Shown here: positions 36,701-49,270 of the stretch, in pieces | How the letters are laid out: each line of letters opens with the position of its first letter | How positions within the stretch are numbered: the first letter of the stretch is position 1 | Origin: Lethocerus indicus | Lineage: Eukaryota; Arthropoda; Insecta; Hemiptera; Belostomatidae | Length of the DNA stretch: 64,000 nucleotides | Direction of reading: 5' to 3' | Assembly (NCBI GenBank): GCA_019843655.1 | Contig: JACDQD010000002.1 | Span: 9,661,393 to 9,725,392 of the forward strand | Position numbers and translations under genes: made by a program | Notes under the pieces: model-generated | The model's input: the letters and a program-made list of their open reading frames with translations, nothing else | Database searches by the model: none | Told to the model about the DNA's origin: nothing

Positions 36701-37970
36701 TTATTATAAAAATATAAGAGTATATTAAGGAAGTTAATCCATTCTTTGTTTCCTATGCGAGCTCTGACATAGTGAGTGCTACTGTGAAACTCGGCTTTGT
36801 GACTATGTGATTGTTTATTATGTGATCTCTATATTACTCGATATGTATATTATTTTATTTCCATTATAATTTTGTCTCAAGCTGATATTTGGTGTTCCGA
36901 ATGTTTTCCATTTCCCTATGTGTCATTATTGGTTAATTGCTCTACATGAATCTACATTTGCCCTTCAATCCCATTATCACGACAAAAGGAAACGCTTTGA
37001 AATAATAGGAAAAAAAACCTATACGGTCACTTATATAATCATAATTTTCTAAAAAAATAATCTCCTATTTGGCACAATTGGAAAGCATGTAAATATAAAA
37101 GAGAGCGCTTAAAAGAGTTCCATCCGATTCGGCCTAAACTGTGTTCACGGCCGATATTTCGGGGAGGGATAATATTTCCTCTATTCAATAAAGCACGTCT
37201 CCATTTGGACTGGACCCTTTTGGCTTAGTACTTGGCCTAAAAGTTGGAAGAAGCACAACAGAATTATAACTTTTAGCCCATTATAAGTTTCCCATCATTA
37301 AGGGCGTTCTCCGATCTCTTAGAGTGATTGAGCGACTTACCGGAAACGTCGCAGGGCGAAAAACGCCTCGTTATATATTTTTAATTTTTTGTTAGTTTGA
37401 CACCCAAGCTCGTTAAAAGAGGTCCATTTTTTTAATTAATATTCTCCACCGGATTTCGTCAATAGCTGTCAATGTTTCAGAACCTTATTACCTGCAGATT
37501 CCTGGAATTTAAATACATTCCTCCTACGAGTCCTCTATCCTTGCAATACATTTTATTTACACTCGTACACCCAATATTCCCTTTATTATTGTTTGCAAAA
37601 ACTATCAACGTGATTATAATTTTCCACGAGAGACGTTGGCATCAATAATTAGTTCGGGACGTAACATTTATATAGAATTAAATTAAAAATTAAAAATTAA
37701 AAATCACGGGATGATTCGTCGACAATCGTTCAAATGAAAGTAGCGACCGGAAATATGTGAGCCGCTTTTCGGCCGACGGATGGAAAAATGTTTCAACTGG
37801 TACAGGAATCAAAACGGATATTCGGATTTAGAATTGTTGAAAATTTAGGTTTTTAAAGAGATCAATTTTCCGCTGTAATATTTTCCGATGCGTTCATATA
37901 TCAATGTAAATAACAATGACTGCTTTGCGTTCGAAACATTTAAAATATTAATGCGCTCTCGTAAAGGACA
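36701..37970. other. AT-rich non-coding DNA
   Basis: No open frame of note. A short tandem of TTAAAAA units lies at about 37677-37704. Otherwise it is single-copy sequence. Confidence 0.55.
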
Positions 37971-38260
37971 GTTTTATATTTGGGTTAATGGGGCATTTGC
38001 GGGATTCTGGGAGTGGGGACGGGCGGTACGTGACCCCCCGGCCGTGGGGTTGTCTGGCGCGGAATGGTTGAGTGGGGCGGGGATACACTGGAGGAATGGG
38101 ACAGTGAGAGTGAGAGTGAGAGGGAGGGTAGGAGGGCTGGAGGATGGGAAGGCAGAACGCGAGGGGAGGACACAGGGCCGGCAAAGAAGTCCGGGCACGT
38201 CTCTGGAAAAACAACAGTGACGGCCGAGGGGAAACCTGAAGTGTGAACCGAATGGGAGAG
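37971..38260. promoter_or_regulatory. GC-rich island with GA-rich strand bias
   Basis: A GC-rich block whose plus strand from about 38100 is a purine tract: GTGAGA repeated three times, then AGGGAGGG and GGAGG words. Such GAGA-type runs are known binding targets of GAGA-factor proteins in insects, but that role here is inference. Overlapping frames on both strands (110 plus; 116, 100 and 62 minus) reflect low stop density and do not agree on one protein. Confidence 0.35.
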
Positions 38261-40190
38261 TAACAGCCCAGCGCATAGAACCTACCAGATAGAAACACCC
38301 GCTATTATTTTATTGCAATTCAACAAGGGCCATCGCCCAAACTGTCCAGCTTTCTGTTTTTTATTAATTATTTTTTAATGTAATCCTGCTTAGTCATATC
38401 GCCAACCCGGACCCTCTACATTAGAATTTACAAAGAAATGACGTCAATTACAAAGAAATCGATTCGTCAATTACCAAAGTTTAGCATAATGTATATCAAT
38501 TTTGTAAGAACTTTGCAAGTACAGCTTCCTCAATATTTGAGCTCTCAAGGTGGAAAAATGCTCAGTATACTGAAAGTGGTCGAGAACTTACTGATAGGTA
38601 GTGAATTTCGTGAATGATGAATGAGAAAATGACGGTAATAAATGATTGTGGTAATAAATTGATCAGGTTTTTGGAACTGAAGTTTTTTCTCAGAATCTCC
38701 GGCACTGTAGATTATTGCACACTCTTCTTAAATGTATGTTTCGCCGTCATAAGGTCTCATCTTCATAGGACTCATTTTAATAGAAAATAAGTGACAAGTA
38801 ATGTATATAACATTTTTTCTTAATAATTAAATTAGAAACATATGTGCTTAATAATACAGAAATAAATTATTAACTGATTTTTATGACCCATTGAATATAT
38901 ACTCAAATTTAAAAGATGATAATTGTCTGACTGTATGCATTTAACAGAAGTCATTCAACTCGATCCATCCTAGTTTAATATCTATTCATTAACTAAGGAC
39001 AGAAACTTACTTTTAGCCAATGGAATTTTGATGACTAGAAAGAGGCTTATTATACCAGGGAGCTGGCTCCTTCCTCCATCCAGGTTTGATCTCTCAAAGG
39101 ACGCCCTAATTGATTTATGCCGACGAAAATTGAACCTTAACTTATTAATCTAAACTTTTGAAACGACATATTAATACTAAATATAATTGCAGCTCCCGGT
39201 TAAAATTTACCTCTCCTACGGTAATTCTTATTATCCAATAAATGGAAGTAAAGTGTAATTAGCCCTTCTTAAATGGTCGCTAAAACATTTAAAACCGTAA
39301 ATTACCAGCGTAATCAGCAAAAATGGAAAGCATTTCAACATGAATTGTAATAAAAATGTCAATACTTAGATTAGAATATAAAACATGTACTTAATAGTGT
39401 CTAAACTATGTTATTATCCAATAAATCTACCAACACTGTCAGTTCCTGGTCCACAGTTTATAGTATACATTATACGGAATGAATATTTGCAATAAATAAG
39501 TTTATTGCACTACTTTGTAGTGCATACGAACTTTACTTTAGTGATTTGTAATTTACTTTGTAAATTATTAATTTTTCTTTCGATGTACTAGATATATTTA
39601 AACTGGAATGAAAAGTATATTGTAATATTTAATATACATTTAGTTTCTCTTTTAAGAACAAATGGGTTTTTCACTGGAAGTAGGAAATTTAAAATAAGAC
39701 ACCATTTATAAGGTTTTCAGTTGAAAAGTATAAATTGGCTCTCTGAATGGGGACTGTTTGGCCTCTAATCATTGGACTAATTAGCGACTAATGAGAGCCG
39801 CCGGCCCACAGACACATCAATAGCACCGACCCGGCCGCATTTCAAATAAACCGGAGCCGAAAACTTCGAATCTCATCCAAAATCACTTACCGGATGTTTG
39901 AACATTGAATTTTAAATGTTGGACACTGATGAACCGTTATGGCTTATATTAATGTGTCGTCCATTGCAGTTTTCGACAGTTTCACTCTTTATAAAAGGAA
40001 TTGTTCGATTTCTAAGAAGAAGATCAATGAAATAAGTATTTCGTAGAAACTATCGAATTTCGAAACAATCTCCTCATTGCTGCTATGCCTAAAATTGAAA
40101 TAGTTTTTGACTCGAAAAAATATTTTTCAATTGAATTTTCAGTTTCATTTTCTTTTATAAATGAGCAAATCGCCTCGATTTTCCGTATTT
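38261..40190. other. AT-rich non-coding DNA
   Basis: No open frame above 60 codons occurs. The stretch is AT-rich with ATTA/TAAT words, apart from a small GC-rich patch at 39780-39860. Confidence 0.6.
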
Positions 40191-40275
40191 CATTATAACG
40201 GCGGTCGTAGGCTTGTACCGCGAAGCAGCCGCGTATTGCCGGGCTAGTATTGCTCAGGGTCGGCGAATCGGACCA
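40191..40275 (+). repeat. Family B hairpin repeat
   Basis: CATTATAACGGCG is followed by TAGGCTTGTACCG, GAAGCAGCCGCGTATTGCC and GGGCTAGTAT, matching the boxes of the 59.9 and 60.04 kb copies in order. The right outer arm is disrupted (TCAGGGTCGGCG), so the hairpin is imperfect. Confidence 0.7.
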
Positions 40276-40392
40276 TCTTAACTCTGATAATGCACGAACA
40301 CTTCATAGTCTTATGCTCTCAATTAGTGGCAGCTGCAACTATTGTGCACTAACAAATTCGAAAACCTAAGGTGCCAAATTAAGATATTAAAT

Positions 40393-40396
<4 letters not shown>
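40276..40396. other. Short spacer
   Basis: Single-copy AT-rich sequence with nothing recognisable. Confidence 0.6.

Positions 40397-40434
<38 letters not shown>
40397..40434. repeat. (TA)n microsatellite
   Basis: An uninterrupted TA tract of about 38 bases, followed by AAAATTC. Confidence 0.97.
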
Positions 40435-40439
<5 letters not shown>

Positions 40440-41114
40440 CTATCCCAGGGTGTTACCTCAATTGTTACCATTTGTAGGCTTACATTTTATGAATCGTGTT
40501 GGCAAACGGTCATTTTAAAATGGGCCGTATAGTAAAATGCTCATCGACCCTAACGGGAATTGTTCCATTACGAACAGTCGACGGGAGGGAAGCATTACAG
40601 CGTTACGGGGGTAACTAGCTTCCATCTAAAATAACCCGCCCTTCTTGTTGTGAATAGTGAAGCTATTCACTGATATTATATATAACTATAGAAGCTATAC
40701 TGATATTATTTAATAATATGGGTAATGCCGGACGTGTCGTCGGTTTTTTTTCATTTGAGTGAACGGCCGGGGTCAGGTGCAGTGGGAAAAATAAAGCTCC
40801 CCATTGCCCGGTCGTTACGTACTGCTCATATTATTCCGAACGGCCTGCATGACACACTCCGTTCCACATCCAATCCGCCTGTACCTAATTTCGATCGTGC
40901 CTATAAATCGGAATTGTCGCGGGGGGACCTTCCCAATTGCGACCTTTCGTTTCCTCTTCAATTCCTTATTATTCGAGAAGCAGTAGAGGGAACCGGTAAA
41001 ATATCCGGGATAAAAAGTTGTAATTTATACCTAATAATAGTCCTATAAGGTATCAGAGATGTGTTTATAATTTCTTGGGGTTTAATATAGACTTCTTAAT
41101 CGCTCTTGGAATTT
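40435..41114. other. Non-coding DNA
   Basis: TGAAGCTATTCACTGATATTATATA and a shorter relative (GAAGCTATACTGATATTAT) at 40661-40710 form a small degenerate direct repeat. The 107-codon plus frame at 40725-41048 has no domain. Confidence 0.5.
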
Positions 41115-41170
41115 TTCATCTCGTCCTAAGCTAGACCGGTTTCAATTTTTCGCCATTCTCAATAATATAG
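41115..41170 (+). repeat. Family A foldback element, decayed fragment
   Basis: TTCATCTCGTCC, GCTAGACCGGTTTC and TTCGCCATTCTCAAT match the left-arm core, including the complement of the hammerhead-like motif. The stem II region is degenerate (AATTTTTCGCC), so it is an inactive relic. Confidence 0.55.
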
Positions 41171-44100
41171 TGCGACACGCTTTAGGAATTGTATTCTTGT
41201 TATAGTAATTTACACGAAAGGGGTTTGGAATATTATAACCGGTATAGAACATGATTGGGGACTCAGAAGTACCAATGTCTACCTCTGAATGACATCCATT
41301 GGTAATGTCGTTGCCGCAGGCCAAGAAATTTGATTTACTGTAAATTAAAAAAAGAACCGAGTATTCCGGTCATGGTGACGTTTCGGGTGGAATACGATGA
41401 AATTGTTTCCACGAGAAGAACGATGCGCAGTGTAACCGTGGGCGGAGAACTCCGGCAGACCGGTTAAATTCGGTTTAAAAATTAAATTGCAGCCTCGGGC
41501 ACGTTCCAACCAAGAACGACTTTTCCCATTAATGTTTCAGTCCCGGGATCGTGGGGGAGTAAAATCTACTTGGAATGCTTACCCGGCTATTCGACCCGGC
41601 ATTAAATATTGGAACGATGTGTTTGACAAGTACTGATCACCTTTCGACGTTTTAACGAAACAGAGTTCGTTCCTGGGCTATTTGTATATAAATAAAGTTC
41701 CGTCTGTTAGTTAAATAAATATTACCGACTCTCACTATATCTATCGTCAAGCCAGTACAGATTATTCGCTGGTATAAATTATAAATCCGTTTCCGTGTGA
41801 CTGCAACACTGCGAACATTTGTAAACGATTTATAATGAAAAACTCCAGTACACTCGTCAGGATATTTACATAATCCCAAGAGAATATTCTAACGGTATTA
41901 TAGCTTTATGTCAACGCCAAGAGTAACCACACAATGTTAAATATTGCATGTGTTGACATTTTCAAGTTTCATGAGTTTTATATTCATATGTTAATATACT
42001 TATGTATATGTAATTTTTGCATTTAGTCCATTCTTTCTTCTGGTTGTGTAAAATATTTGGTCCCATCCTGCTTGGTGACTGATCCTTTTTAACCTTAACT
42101 GCTGAACTAATTTTCAAGGCATCGTTATTCTTTTTGATTTTCATTAGTTCTACTGGCATCCATTAGGACTGGTAGTTAGTGGAATGAATCGGCTTCGAAG
42201 CATTGTATGGCAACACACAACCCCTTAACAATTGTGTTGAGTGGAATCTTGAGCTTCCTATAGTATTTAGTGCCCTTATTGCTGAATTCTTCTTTACGAA
42301 AAATGTCAATGATAGTTGATGCTAGCTAATGAAACATAATATAACTGAAGGGTCAATGGGCGGACATCTGAACGTGACGAGCTGGAGCCGTTTAACGAAT
42401 CCCCAAGGCCTATAAATCGGGTCTTTGGGAGGTCGGCTCAAATCTGGGCCTGCTCTGGAATCGATCAGTTTTTCAGAGCGCTGAGAGTGCCAAACTATCG
42501 GGCTATTAGTCCAATGAATTTATAGCTTGGTAACTAAGGCCACCCTGCCTCCTCCCCCCCCCGCCTACGAGTTGGGGGCCCGCTCATCGATACGGATTTT
42601 CCCTCCCAACGGACTTTGTCAAATAGTCGGAGCGAGCCGGATTAACCGCGTCCCGGATTCGGTTTACATTTGCCCGGTCCGTTAATACATTATATTTAAA
42701 TACGACCACCCCCGCTGCCGCCAACCCCCACAGAATGATAATTTATTCGACAACCCTCGTTCCGCTTCGATGGAGATATTATTTATGTCCAAACCCCGAG
42801 ACTACTTTATCCTCTTCATTCCGGTTGATAGGTATTTATTCTGTCCCTCCTCCCCGCAAATTTAGTTTTGCGGATGATTTATATTGTACATCCCGATAGA
42901 TAATAATTCCCCGCTTCGAATGAGCTGCATTATTCCCTATGCTGATCTTACTGATGTTTTTATTTTACTCGTTAATTTTAATTGGTTCGCTGACTTAACA
43001 GAAAAAGAAACGGGGAGAACGGTAAGTTTCTTGTCATTTCGGAAGTGAGAACAACGGACGGTGGAAAGTAACTAGTCTAGTATAGAGCCAATCAAACGAT
43101 AAGAGACAGATAATAACACGAGTCTATATTCCAATAATTCCAATAACGGAAGAAGTTTTTTTATTTTGTTAATTGTAATATTGAGTTTTACGGTTTTTAG
43201 TCCGGATTTTAATTTATTAAACCGTTTAAACTACTCTTAAACATGTGTTACTTATTGTGCACAAAAAATGAATATATATGTTACATTTTAATACCTAATA
43301 CATATTTTGAATAGCGTATCGAGGAATACAAAAAGTGAATTTATTAAAACTCCTTTAATAAACGCATAACGCGTTCTCAAAGGAAGTCCTCGACGGCTTA
43401 ACTAATGCGGTCACTAATGATGGGTTACTGGGGGCGTCATTAGTGAATTGCCCTCGGCGTTATGAACACTATTTTAGGGCCGCGCACGACTCTCGTCCAC
43501 GCTATGAGACACTGTGTACCAATTACGATATACGCCTCCCAGAAAAAATTGAAAGGCTACCTGTATCGTTTTTAAACGGCGGCGATAAGTTTCAACGCCT
43601 TTTGACGCGTTTTAGATTTCATTAGCACTTCAGCAAAACGAAATTTTCTGTGAAATAGAAATCTAATTGTAGTGTTCGGTTATAAAGTTGGGCCCTAGTC
43701 TCGTACCGGGCGTTTCGCGTGTAACCCGTTTATAAGTTCGGAATTTGGTCTAAAAATTGGCTCACCGGAAATCAGATCAGGCACCTGTTTGCGCTCCACC
43801 GAGTCTTATATTAATACTTTCGGCTGTATTCATTTGAAAGTATAATTAAAATAGGTGAAGAGTAAGAGAATTAGCGATATGATTCCTGGCGTATCTAACA
43901 TAACCGGTGTCCACCATCAGTTACACAATAAACGCTTATCCAATTATCAGTTATGAAATATGAATATTCCTTTTTAAATGTGAAATTTTGAGATGTGAAA
44001 AATAGTCAATACTGAAACAGAAATAATGATTATGAACAGGGTATATATTGGGGGTAGGTGAGGCTTCTCACCAGATTCTATAGGAATGGTACAATACAAC

Positions 44101-44301
44101 AAACATTTCAAACGGCAATGGATGGTACTTAAAAATACTTTCTTACATTGGCTGGTAGCATTTTCGTTTTGCACAATTACAATTTTAATTTTCGGTGCGA
44201 ATTATAGCTCCAGCAGAAGTGTCAAATGTTTCATTGTGAACTAAGTAGGCGGAGATAAGCCGGGCGGTGGACAATAGTTGAGCAGGGTTGAGGCACCCGG
44301 T

Positions 44302-44303
<2 letters not shown>
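41171..44303. other. Non-coding interval with one GC-rich block
   Basis: No gene is supported. A GC-rich block at 42360-42740 contains a run of ten C at 42554-42563 flanked by CCTCCT and CGCCTACG. Frames of 60-75 codons at 41142, 41652, 41962, 43443 and 43974 have no domain. Sequence from 43100 to 43380 is AT-rich. Confidence 0.5.

Positions 44304-44369
<66 letters not shown>
44304..44369. repeat. (TC)33 microsatellite
   Basis: A pure TC tract of 66 bases, GA on the minus strand. The Arg-Glu and Ser-Leu frames across it are artefacts. Long GA/TC tracts can bind GAGA-type factors or form triplexes, which the sequence alone cannot decide. Confidence 0.98.
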
Positions 44370-44372
<3 letters not shown>

Positions 44373-46079
44373 GTCAACACCCAGCCCACAATCGATAAAC
44401 AACCGGGCTCACTTCCGATTAGAGTGGACCGCACTTCTGGGCGCGCTCCTCCTCCTATCCCACCTTTACACTCCCAACAGTCACTAAAGGCTAGGGCAAT
44501 TACCCGCATGCAGAAATTACTTAATGCCTGGTAATTGGTGTAGAAAATAAACTGTAGCTGATGCAGCGTGGTCCAATCAGTGGACACTGGCTTCGGTCCT
44601 TGTGGACTAACGCCGAATATGTTCTTCTGTTGTTTCATTTCCAAAATTTCAAGTGTTAGTATTATTGAAATGGAATGTCAAAATGTCCTGAGGCCAGATT
44701 ACGGATTATTTGAAAGCGATCCAACAACAACCAAATTTTGATAGAATATTTCCTTTCTCGCCTTCGACTTATTGCAATTTCACAGTGTATCGCTCTTGAA
44801 ATCTCCGGGATGTTTATCTTTCAATAGAGGGTATCAGACCTTGTAAAAAGGGAATAATATGGTTTTTCCTTTCTACGGGTTCCCGCCAACATCGAAATCG
44901 GGACTAAAGCACCGAGTCGAGATAAGTCAGGTTCAGGTGGGAGAAACTTATAAAAAAATGTCGTATTTGCGATAAGGTTCGGATAATTTTCAGGATCTCG
45001 CTCGTTGAACAAAATGAATAGTATGGAAGGCGGTTAAACGTTTGACTCACTTCGATAACGTATCAACCTCGAAGCTAGAAAAACTGTAGACGATGGAATT
45101 GTTTTGTTTCAGTGTAGGAAAATCGATTTTATTTTCGAATTGTAGCTAGGGTGAACCATTCCGTTCACAAAGCAATTAAGTTATGCTATACTAAACTCTA
45201 TATAAAATAAACTAATTCGGTTTAACCTATATAACGACTTTATATAACTAAAAATGCCAACACTGTAATGAGCGCAATAAAAATGCTGCACAATAGCCGC
45301 AATGCGTACTGAACTATATTACTGGTAATTAATATTCTTTAAAATATAGAAATATACAAAACACAGACAATCACCTGTCTGCTCCTGTTTGCTGTATGTT
45401 TGTCTTTTAATAGAGGGCCTCAGACAATGTGAATACATTTATCAATACGAATTTATAAATATAGTACGAAAACCTTTTCCAGTTTTCAGGTTATTCCAGA
45501 TTATTTGTATTTGGAGAAGAGATTTTCCGTAGGTTTGCTCATCACATTGTTCGGAAATTGTCCTAAATATTTTACTATCCCTCATTGAGGCCTAGTAAAA
45601 TATTAAAAATAAAATAATACGCCCCGTCCTCCTTGAAGGAATTCATACTATCTCTACTACTCTCTAACATCGGCTACTTTCGATATTAATTTGTATATTA
45701 CCGTATATTAATTTGAATATCAATGTAAAATGTTAACATCAACTCTGAGTTTTCAGTCTGGGCTGAATTACCTGTTGCGGAGTGTCAGTAGACTTGTGCT
45801 TATTGCTTAGCTCTCCGCTCGCATTAATCATTTCGACTAGCAGATGCCAACCCTAAACTCGAGTGTACCCGAATCATGTATCAAAACAGCTGGACCAGAG
45901 TCAAACACTTTATGGAATTTTATCTGGAGGACAGGGATAGGGAAATTTATTAAACGCGTAGGTTTATCCTAATGTATTAAATTATGAATAAGGAAATAAT
46001 GTGGACATGTCCATCTGGACAACCTTTGAGTCTTGCTGTAAATATTTTGAATCCGATAATACAAGCAATATTATAAATG
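44370..46079. other. Non-coding DNA with weak internal repeats
   Basis: TTTATCTTTCAATAGAGGGT at 44814 and TTTGTCTTTTAATAGAGGGC at 45398 are a diverged direct pair, each followed by TCAGAC. Otherwise there is no gene, and the sequence is AT-rich from 45150 to 45780. Confidence 0.45.
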
Positions 46080-46380
46080 TAACATTCAACAAATATCTCG
46101 ATTTGTAAGAAAGCATTGGTTGATCTATCTGGAAGAAACTAGAAAAGTAAACGGCGCCACAGATACTAACCAGCGCAGCCAGACTGTATTGCTGGCGTAG
46201 TATCAGCGCCGTACTACATTTCTTATATTCTTATATTCTTCTTTTATTAAAAATATAATTTTCACACATAATTAGATTTATATCTACACTCTTCTGGATC
46301 TTTTCCTGTTGTTTTGTTAGGTTTCAATTTTACCAAGCGATCCTAAATCCCTGGACAAGTGGAGGAGAGAATGAAGATTA
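46080..46380 (+). repeat. Family B hairpin repeat, best preserved stem
   Basis: The hairpin is nearly perfect: ACGGCGC (46151-46157) with GCGCCGT (46206-46212), GATACTA (46162-46168) with TAGTATC (46198-46204), and CCAGC (46170-46174) with GCTGG (46191-46195). The loop region holds GCAGCCAGACTGTATT. Flanks shared with 48.8 kb include GAAAGCATTGGTTGA-type sequence upstream, and TTATATTCTT, AATTAG and CTACACTCTTCTGGATC downstream. The repeat is thus longer than the hairpin, at about 300 bp. No open frame is present. Confidence 0.8.
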
Positions 46381-48585
46381 ATTGTCTGCACTTAGTAAGA
46401 ACGTTGTACGAATGCTTTCTGCGCAGGATAACGTAATTACGATTTATTCTGAGGTTATAAAACAGTGACATGACCTGGATAATCGCGGAATTGATCTATG
46501 TTTCCATCCATTGTATTCAATATCTGCAAAAATTCAACATTCGATCCAAAGATAACAGCGGATTGAGAGACGATTATTATTATATAACTAGACTTAGTGC
46601 ACTATTAGCTTTTAAAAACGGAGATAGCCATTGAGTAGATTGGGGTGTACGTATGTTTGATGTCTGATGCCCGTGGAGCATGACGTTTGCACACGTAGGC
46701 ATGCCTACTGTCTTGCCCGCTCGTGCAAGGCTTTCGGCACGTCGTAAACTCTTTACACTTCTTAAATCGCTTTACACTTAATCGATTATGAATCCGGCGA
46801 ATAAGGAGAATGCGGTAATACTTAAAATTTTCAGTTTTGCCAAACAATTCTCGGGGTTAGCGGCGTGCGGATGATGGATATTGTTTTATAGCGAGAGGGG
46901 TCTAAATTCAAGCATAACGCGGGGGTTCCAGTCACAATTCGATTTTTTAAAAAATCCAATAAAATCACTTTTGTCTGCTTCCTATCCCCCACGTTCAGGC
47001 TGGGCGGCAGCGAAGGTAGTTAATTTCAAACGTGTAACGGTACCATTTACGTGGAGCACGTTGAAAGTAGGAACCTCTAGGCGAGAGAATTGCTGCTGCC
47101 TTTGAAGGCAGTTGGGCAGACACTTCAACAAGAAAGGCCAATTCCTTTGGCCCCCTCTCTCTTTTCTGGGCCACACACCCCCACATTAAGGGTTTCTCAC
47201 ATCGGAACCGCTGTTGACGCAGTATGGAACAAATCGGGGAAAAAATTAAAATAAATGTTTATTTTTTATTATTAATGAACGTGTTTTTTGTATTTTTAGC
47301 GTTTCCAAGCGTTTATAATGGTGTATTTTGTGTTTCTATTGAGTTTCTTAGCTTCCATAAACGTGTTTTTGGGCTTTCGTAGCGTTTTCAAGCGTTGATA
47401 TAGGTTTTTATATGGCTGTATTATCGTTTTTAAGCGGTTATATTTATAAACGCTTTATAAAAAATTTATATACATTTAATTTTTCCATATTTTTAGATGG
47501 ATCATTGCATTTACAGGCAGTTTTATTGATTTATATAACTCAAGCTGAGTCTCCTACTAGGTAGTGACGTATTACCTACTTTTCAGTAAACTAAAAATAT
47601 TTCTTTACGGTTTCGTTTGGTGTTAAAACATAAAAAATTATTCGGTACACCCAGCATTTGAAGAAATTCACCATACGTAATACATTCTTTTTACGATTAC
47701 TGGCTGACGTCATACATCAGCATGCAGTGCTGTGGTCAAGAATGTACGTAACGGTCAGTAATAAGGTAAAACGTCATTACCGCTAGTTACACTTACCCTC
47801 CGCAAATAAAAGAAATACCCAGTTGCATCGAGTTGAGAGGGGCCAGGAAAGAAACTCGGCGGGACTTGATCTAATTAGTGGGACTAACTTCTTCGATAAG
47901 TAAGAGTTTGTGGGCCTCATCAATTGCGGGGGGACGGGGCACCTCGGGGATGATTTATTCATCGGTAGAGGGGTGGTCGGGGTCGGAGCCTGCAAGAGTC
48001 CGGCTATTGAGCAATTAATAATCCCCACCCTACTGGCCCGTTCTCTGCAAACAGGCTGTCAGTGCGCGCCCAATATCTGGACACCGGACGGGGGGGCCTA
48101 AACCAACACAGCCCACTATGACTAATTTATGCCGCCCATATTCAAACTAGAACCGGAGATCAAAGATAATATCCGCTAATAGCTCCGCCGACAATGACGC
48201 TAAGAGCGGACCCCAGGAATAAACCTGTCTCTGGCCAAGATCCCCGACTCCATCAAGTTTGACCGGCGAGCGGATAACAGGCAACACTGTACGGCCCAGA
48301 AATACTAGTTTCATGCATTTTTCAAGAATTTAAACTTGTGAAATATAGTTAGCACAAATTTACCAGCACATCTCATGCCCATATTGGTGAAAAGTAAAAT
48401 ATAAATGATAAAATACAGGAATGCGTTAACTACAGAGAAATGTATAATACGGCCATATTATAGAAAGTTGTCAAATCAATTTTCATTCTCGTGTATTTCT
48501 GGTTAACAATAAAATTAAAATATACCTTTTATTATATAGTTAGAATTATTTACAAAGTAACGGTTTGTAATAATAATTAAACAGT
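46381..48585. other. Non-coding DNA between two repeat copies
   Basis: No gene is supported. A degenerate GCGTTT-rich repeat zone is listed separately at 47280-47460. A GC-richer island at 47870-48300 has overlapping frames (81 minus, 63 plus) without a domain. Frames at 46605-47186 are short and unrecognised. Confidence 0.5.
47280..47460. repeat. Degenerate GCGTTT repeat zone
   Basis: Variants of TTTTTAGCGTTTCCAAGCGT recur at roughly 47296, 47377 and 47427 (TAGCGTTTCCAAGCGTTTATA, TAGCGTTTTCAAGCGTTGATA, ATCGTTTTTAAGCGGTTATA), with a weaker form near 47350. Spacing is irregular (about 50-80 bases). It looks like an old tandem duplication or an array of related protein-binding sites. Confidence 0.5.
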
Positions 48586-49270
48586 ATTACTGTCTGAATA
48601 TCGTTATATACTCTTAATAAATAAATTCGTACTCGCTTATTTCTGCTTAGCTAGCTATAGTATAGTAGTATATTTATGCCTAGCATAATTGCGATTAATT
48701 TGTTTATCACATTATCATCTACTCTAGTCAATAAAATTAGTCCGATAATATTGTCAATATAGTATAAATAATATTAGAAATATCTCGATATGAAAGAAAG
48801 CATTGGTTGACATATCTTGAAGAAATTCGAGCAGTAAACGGCGTCTCTGATACTAACCCGTGCAACTCAACTGTATTGCTGGCGTAGTATCATGCACTGT
48901 ATTACTTTCCTTATTTTCTTACTCTTAATAAAAATACAATATTCTCACTGAATTAGGTTTATATTTATCTACACTCTTCTGGATCATTTTTTGAGGCTGT
49001 GAATTACGACGTAGTGAGAATTTGCTAGTTTTATTATTGTTCTATTTTGCCCAGCGATCTACTGAACAAGTGGAACAAGATTTCCTTTTTCGGGGTTCCT
49101 CAGAACCTATATATTTATAAAATGTCGGTAAAATAATAATGTATTCAGTCTTCCTTTTTAAATACCGTTTTATACTATTAATATACAAATTCACCGTAAC
49201 TTCACAAAGGCTTATTTATGCTTAGCGAAGTAATTGTAGTTGGCAGTATATTTACGATCAATGTGTTTGT
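48586..49270 (+). repeat. Family B hairpin repeat within a local duplication
   Basis: The hairpin core is 48838-48897: ACGGCG, GATACTA (48849-48855), TGTATTGCTGGCG and TAGTATC (48885-48891), with a decayed right end (CACTGT). Shared flanks with the 46.1 kb copy extend on both sides (GAAAGAAAGCATTGGTTGA; CTACACTCTTCTGGATC; CCAGCGATC). In addition, about 48590-48680 resembles 49165-49240 (a TATACT.TTAAT. core, then AAATTC, then TTATTT.TGCTTAGC), which points to further duplication. No gene is present. Confidence 0.6.

Noticed and set aside
44231..44644. 137-codon minus frame with Arg-Glu repeats
   Set aside because: The repeat is the translation of the (TC)33 microsatellite. The flanking residues have no domain.
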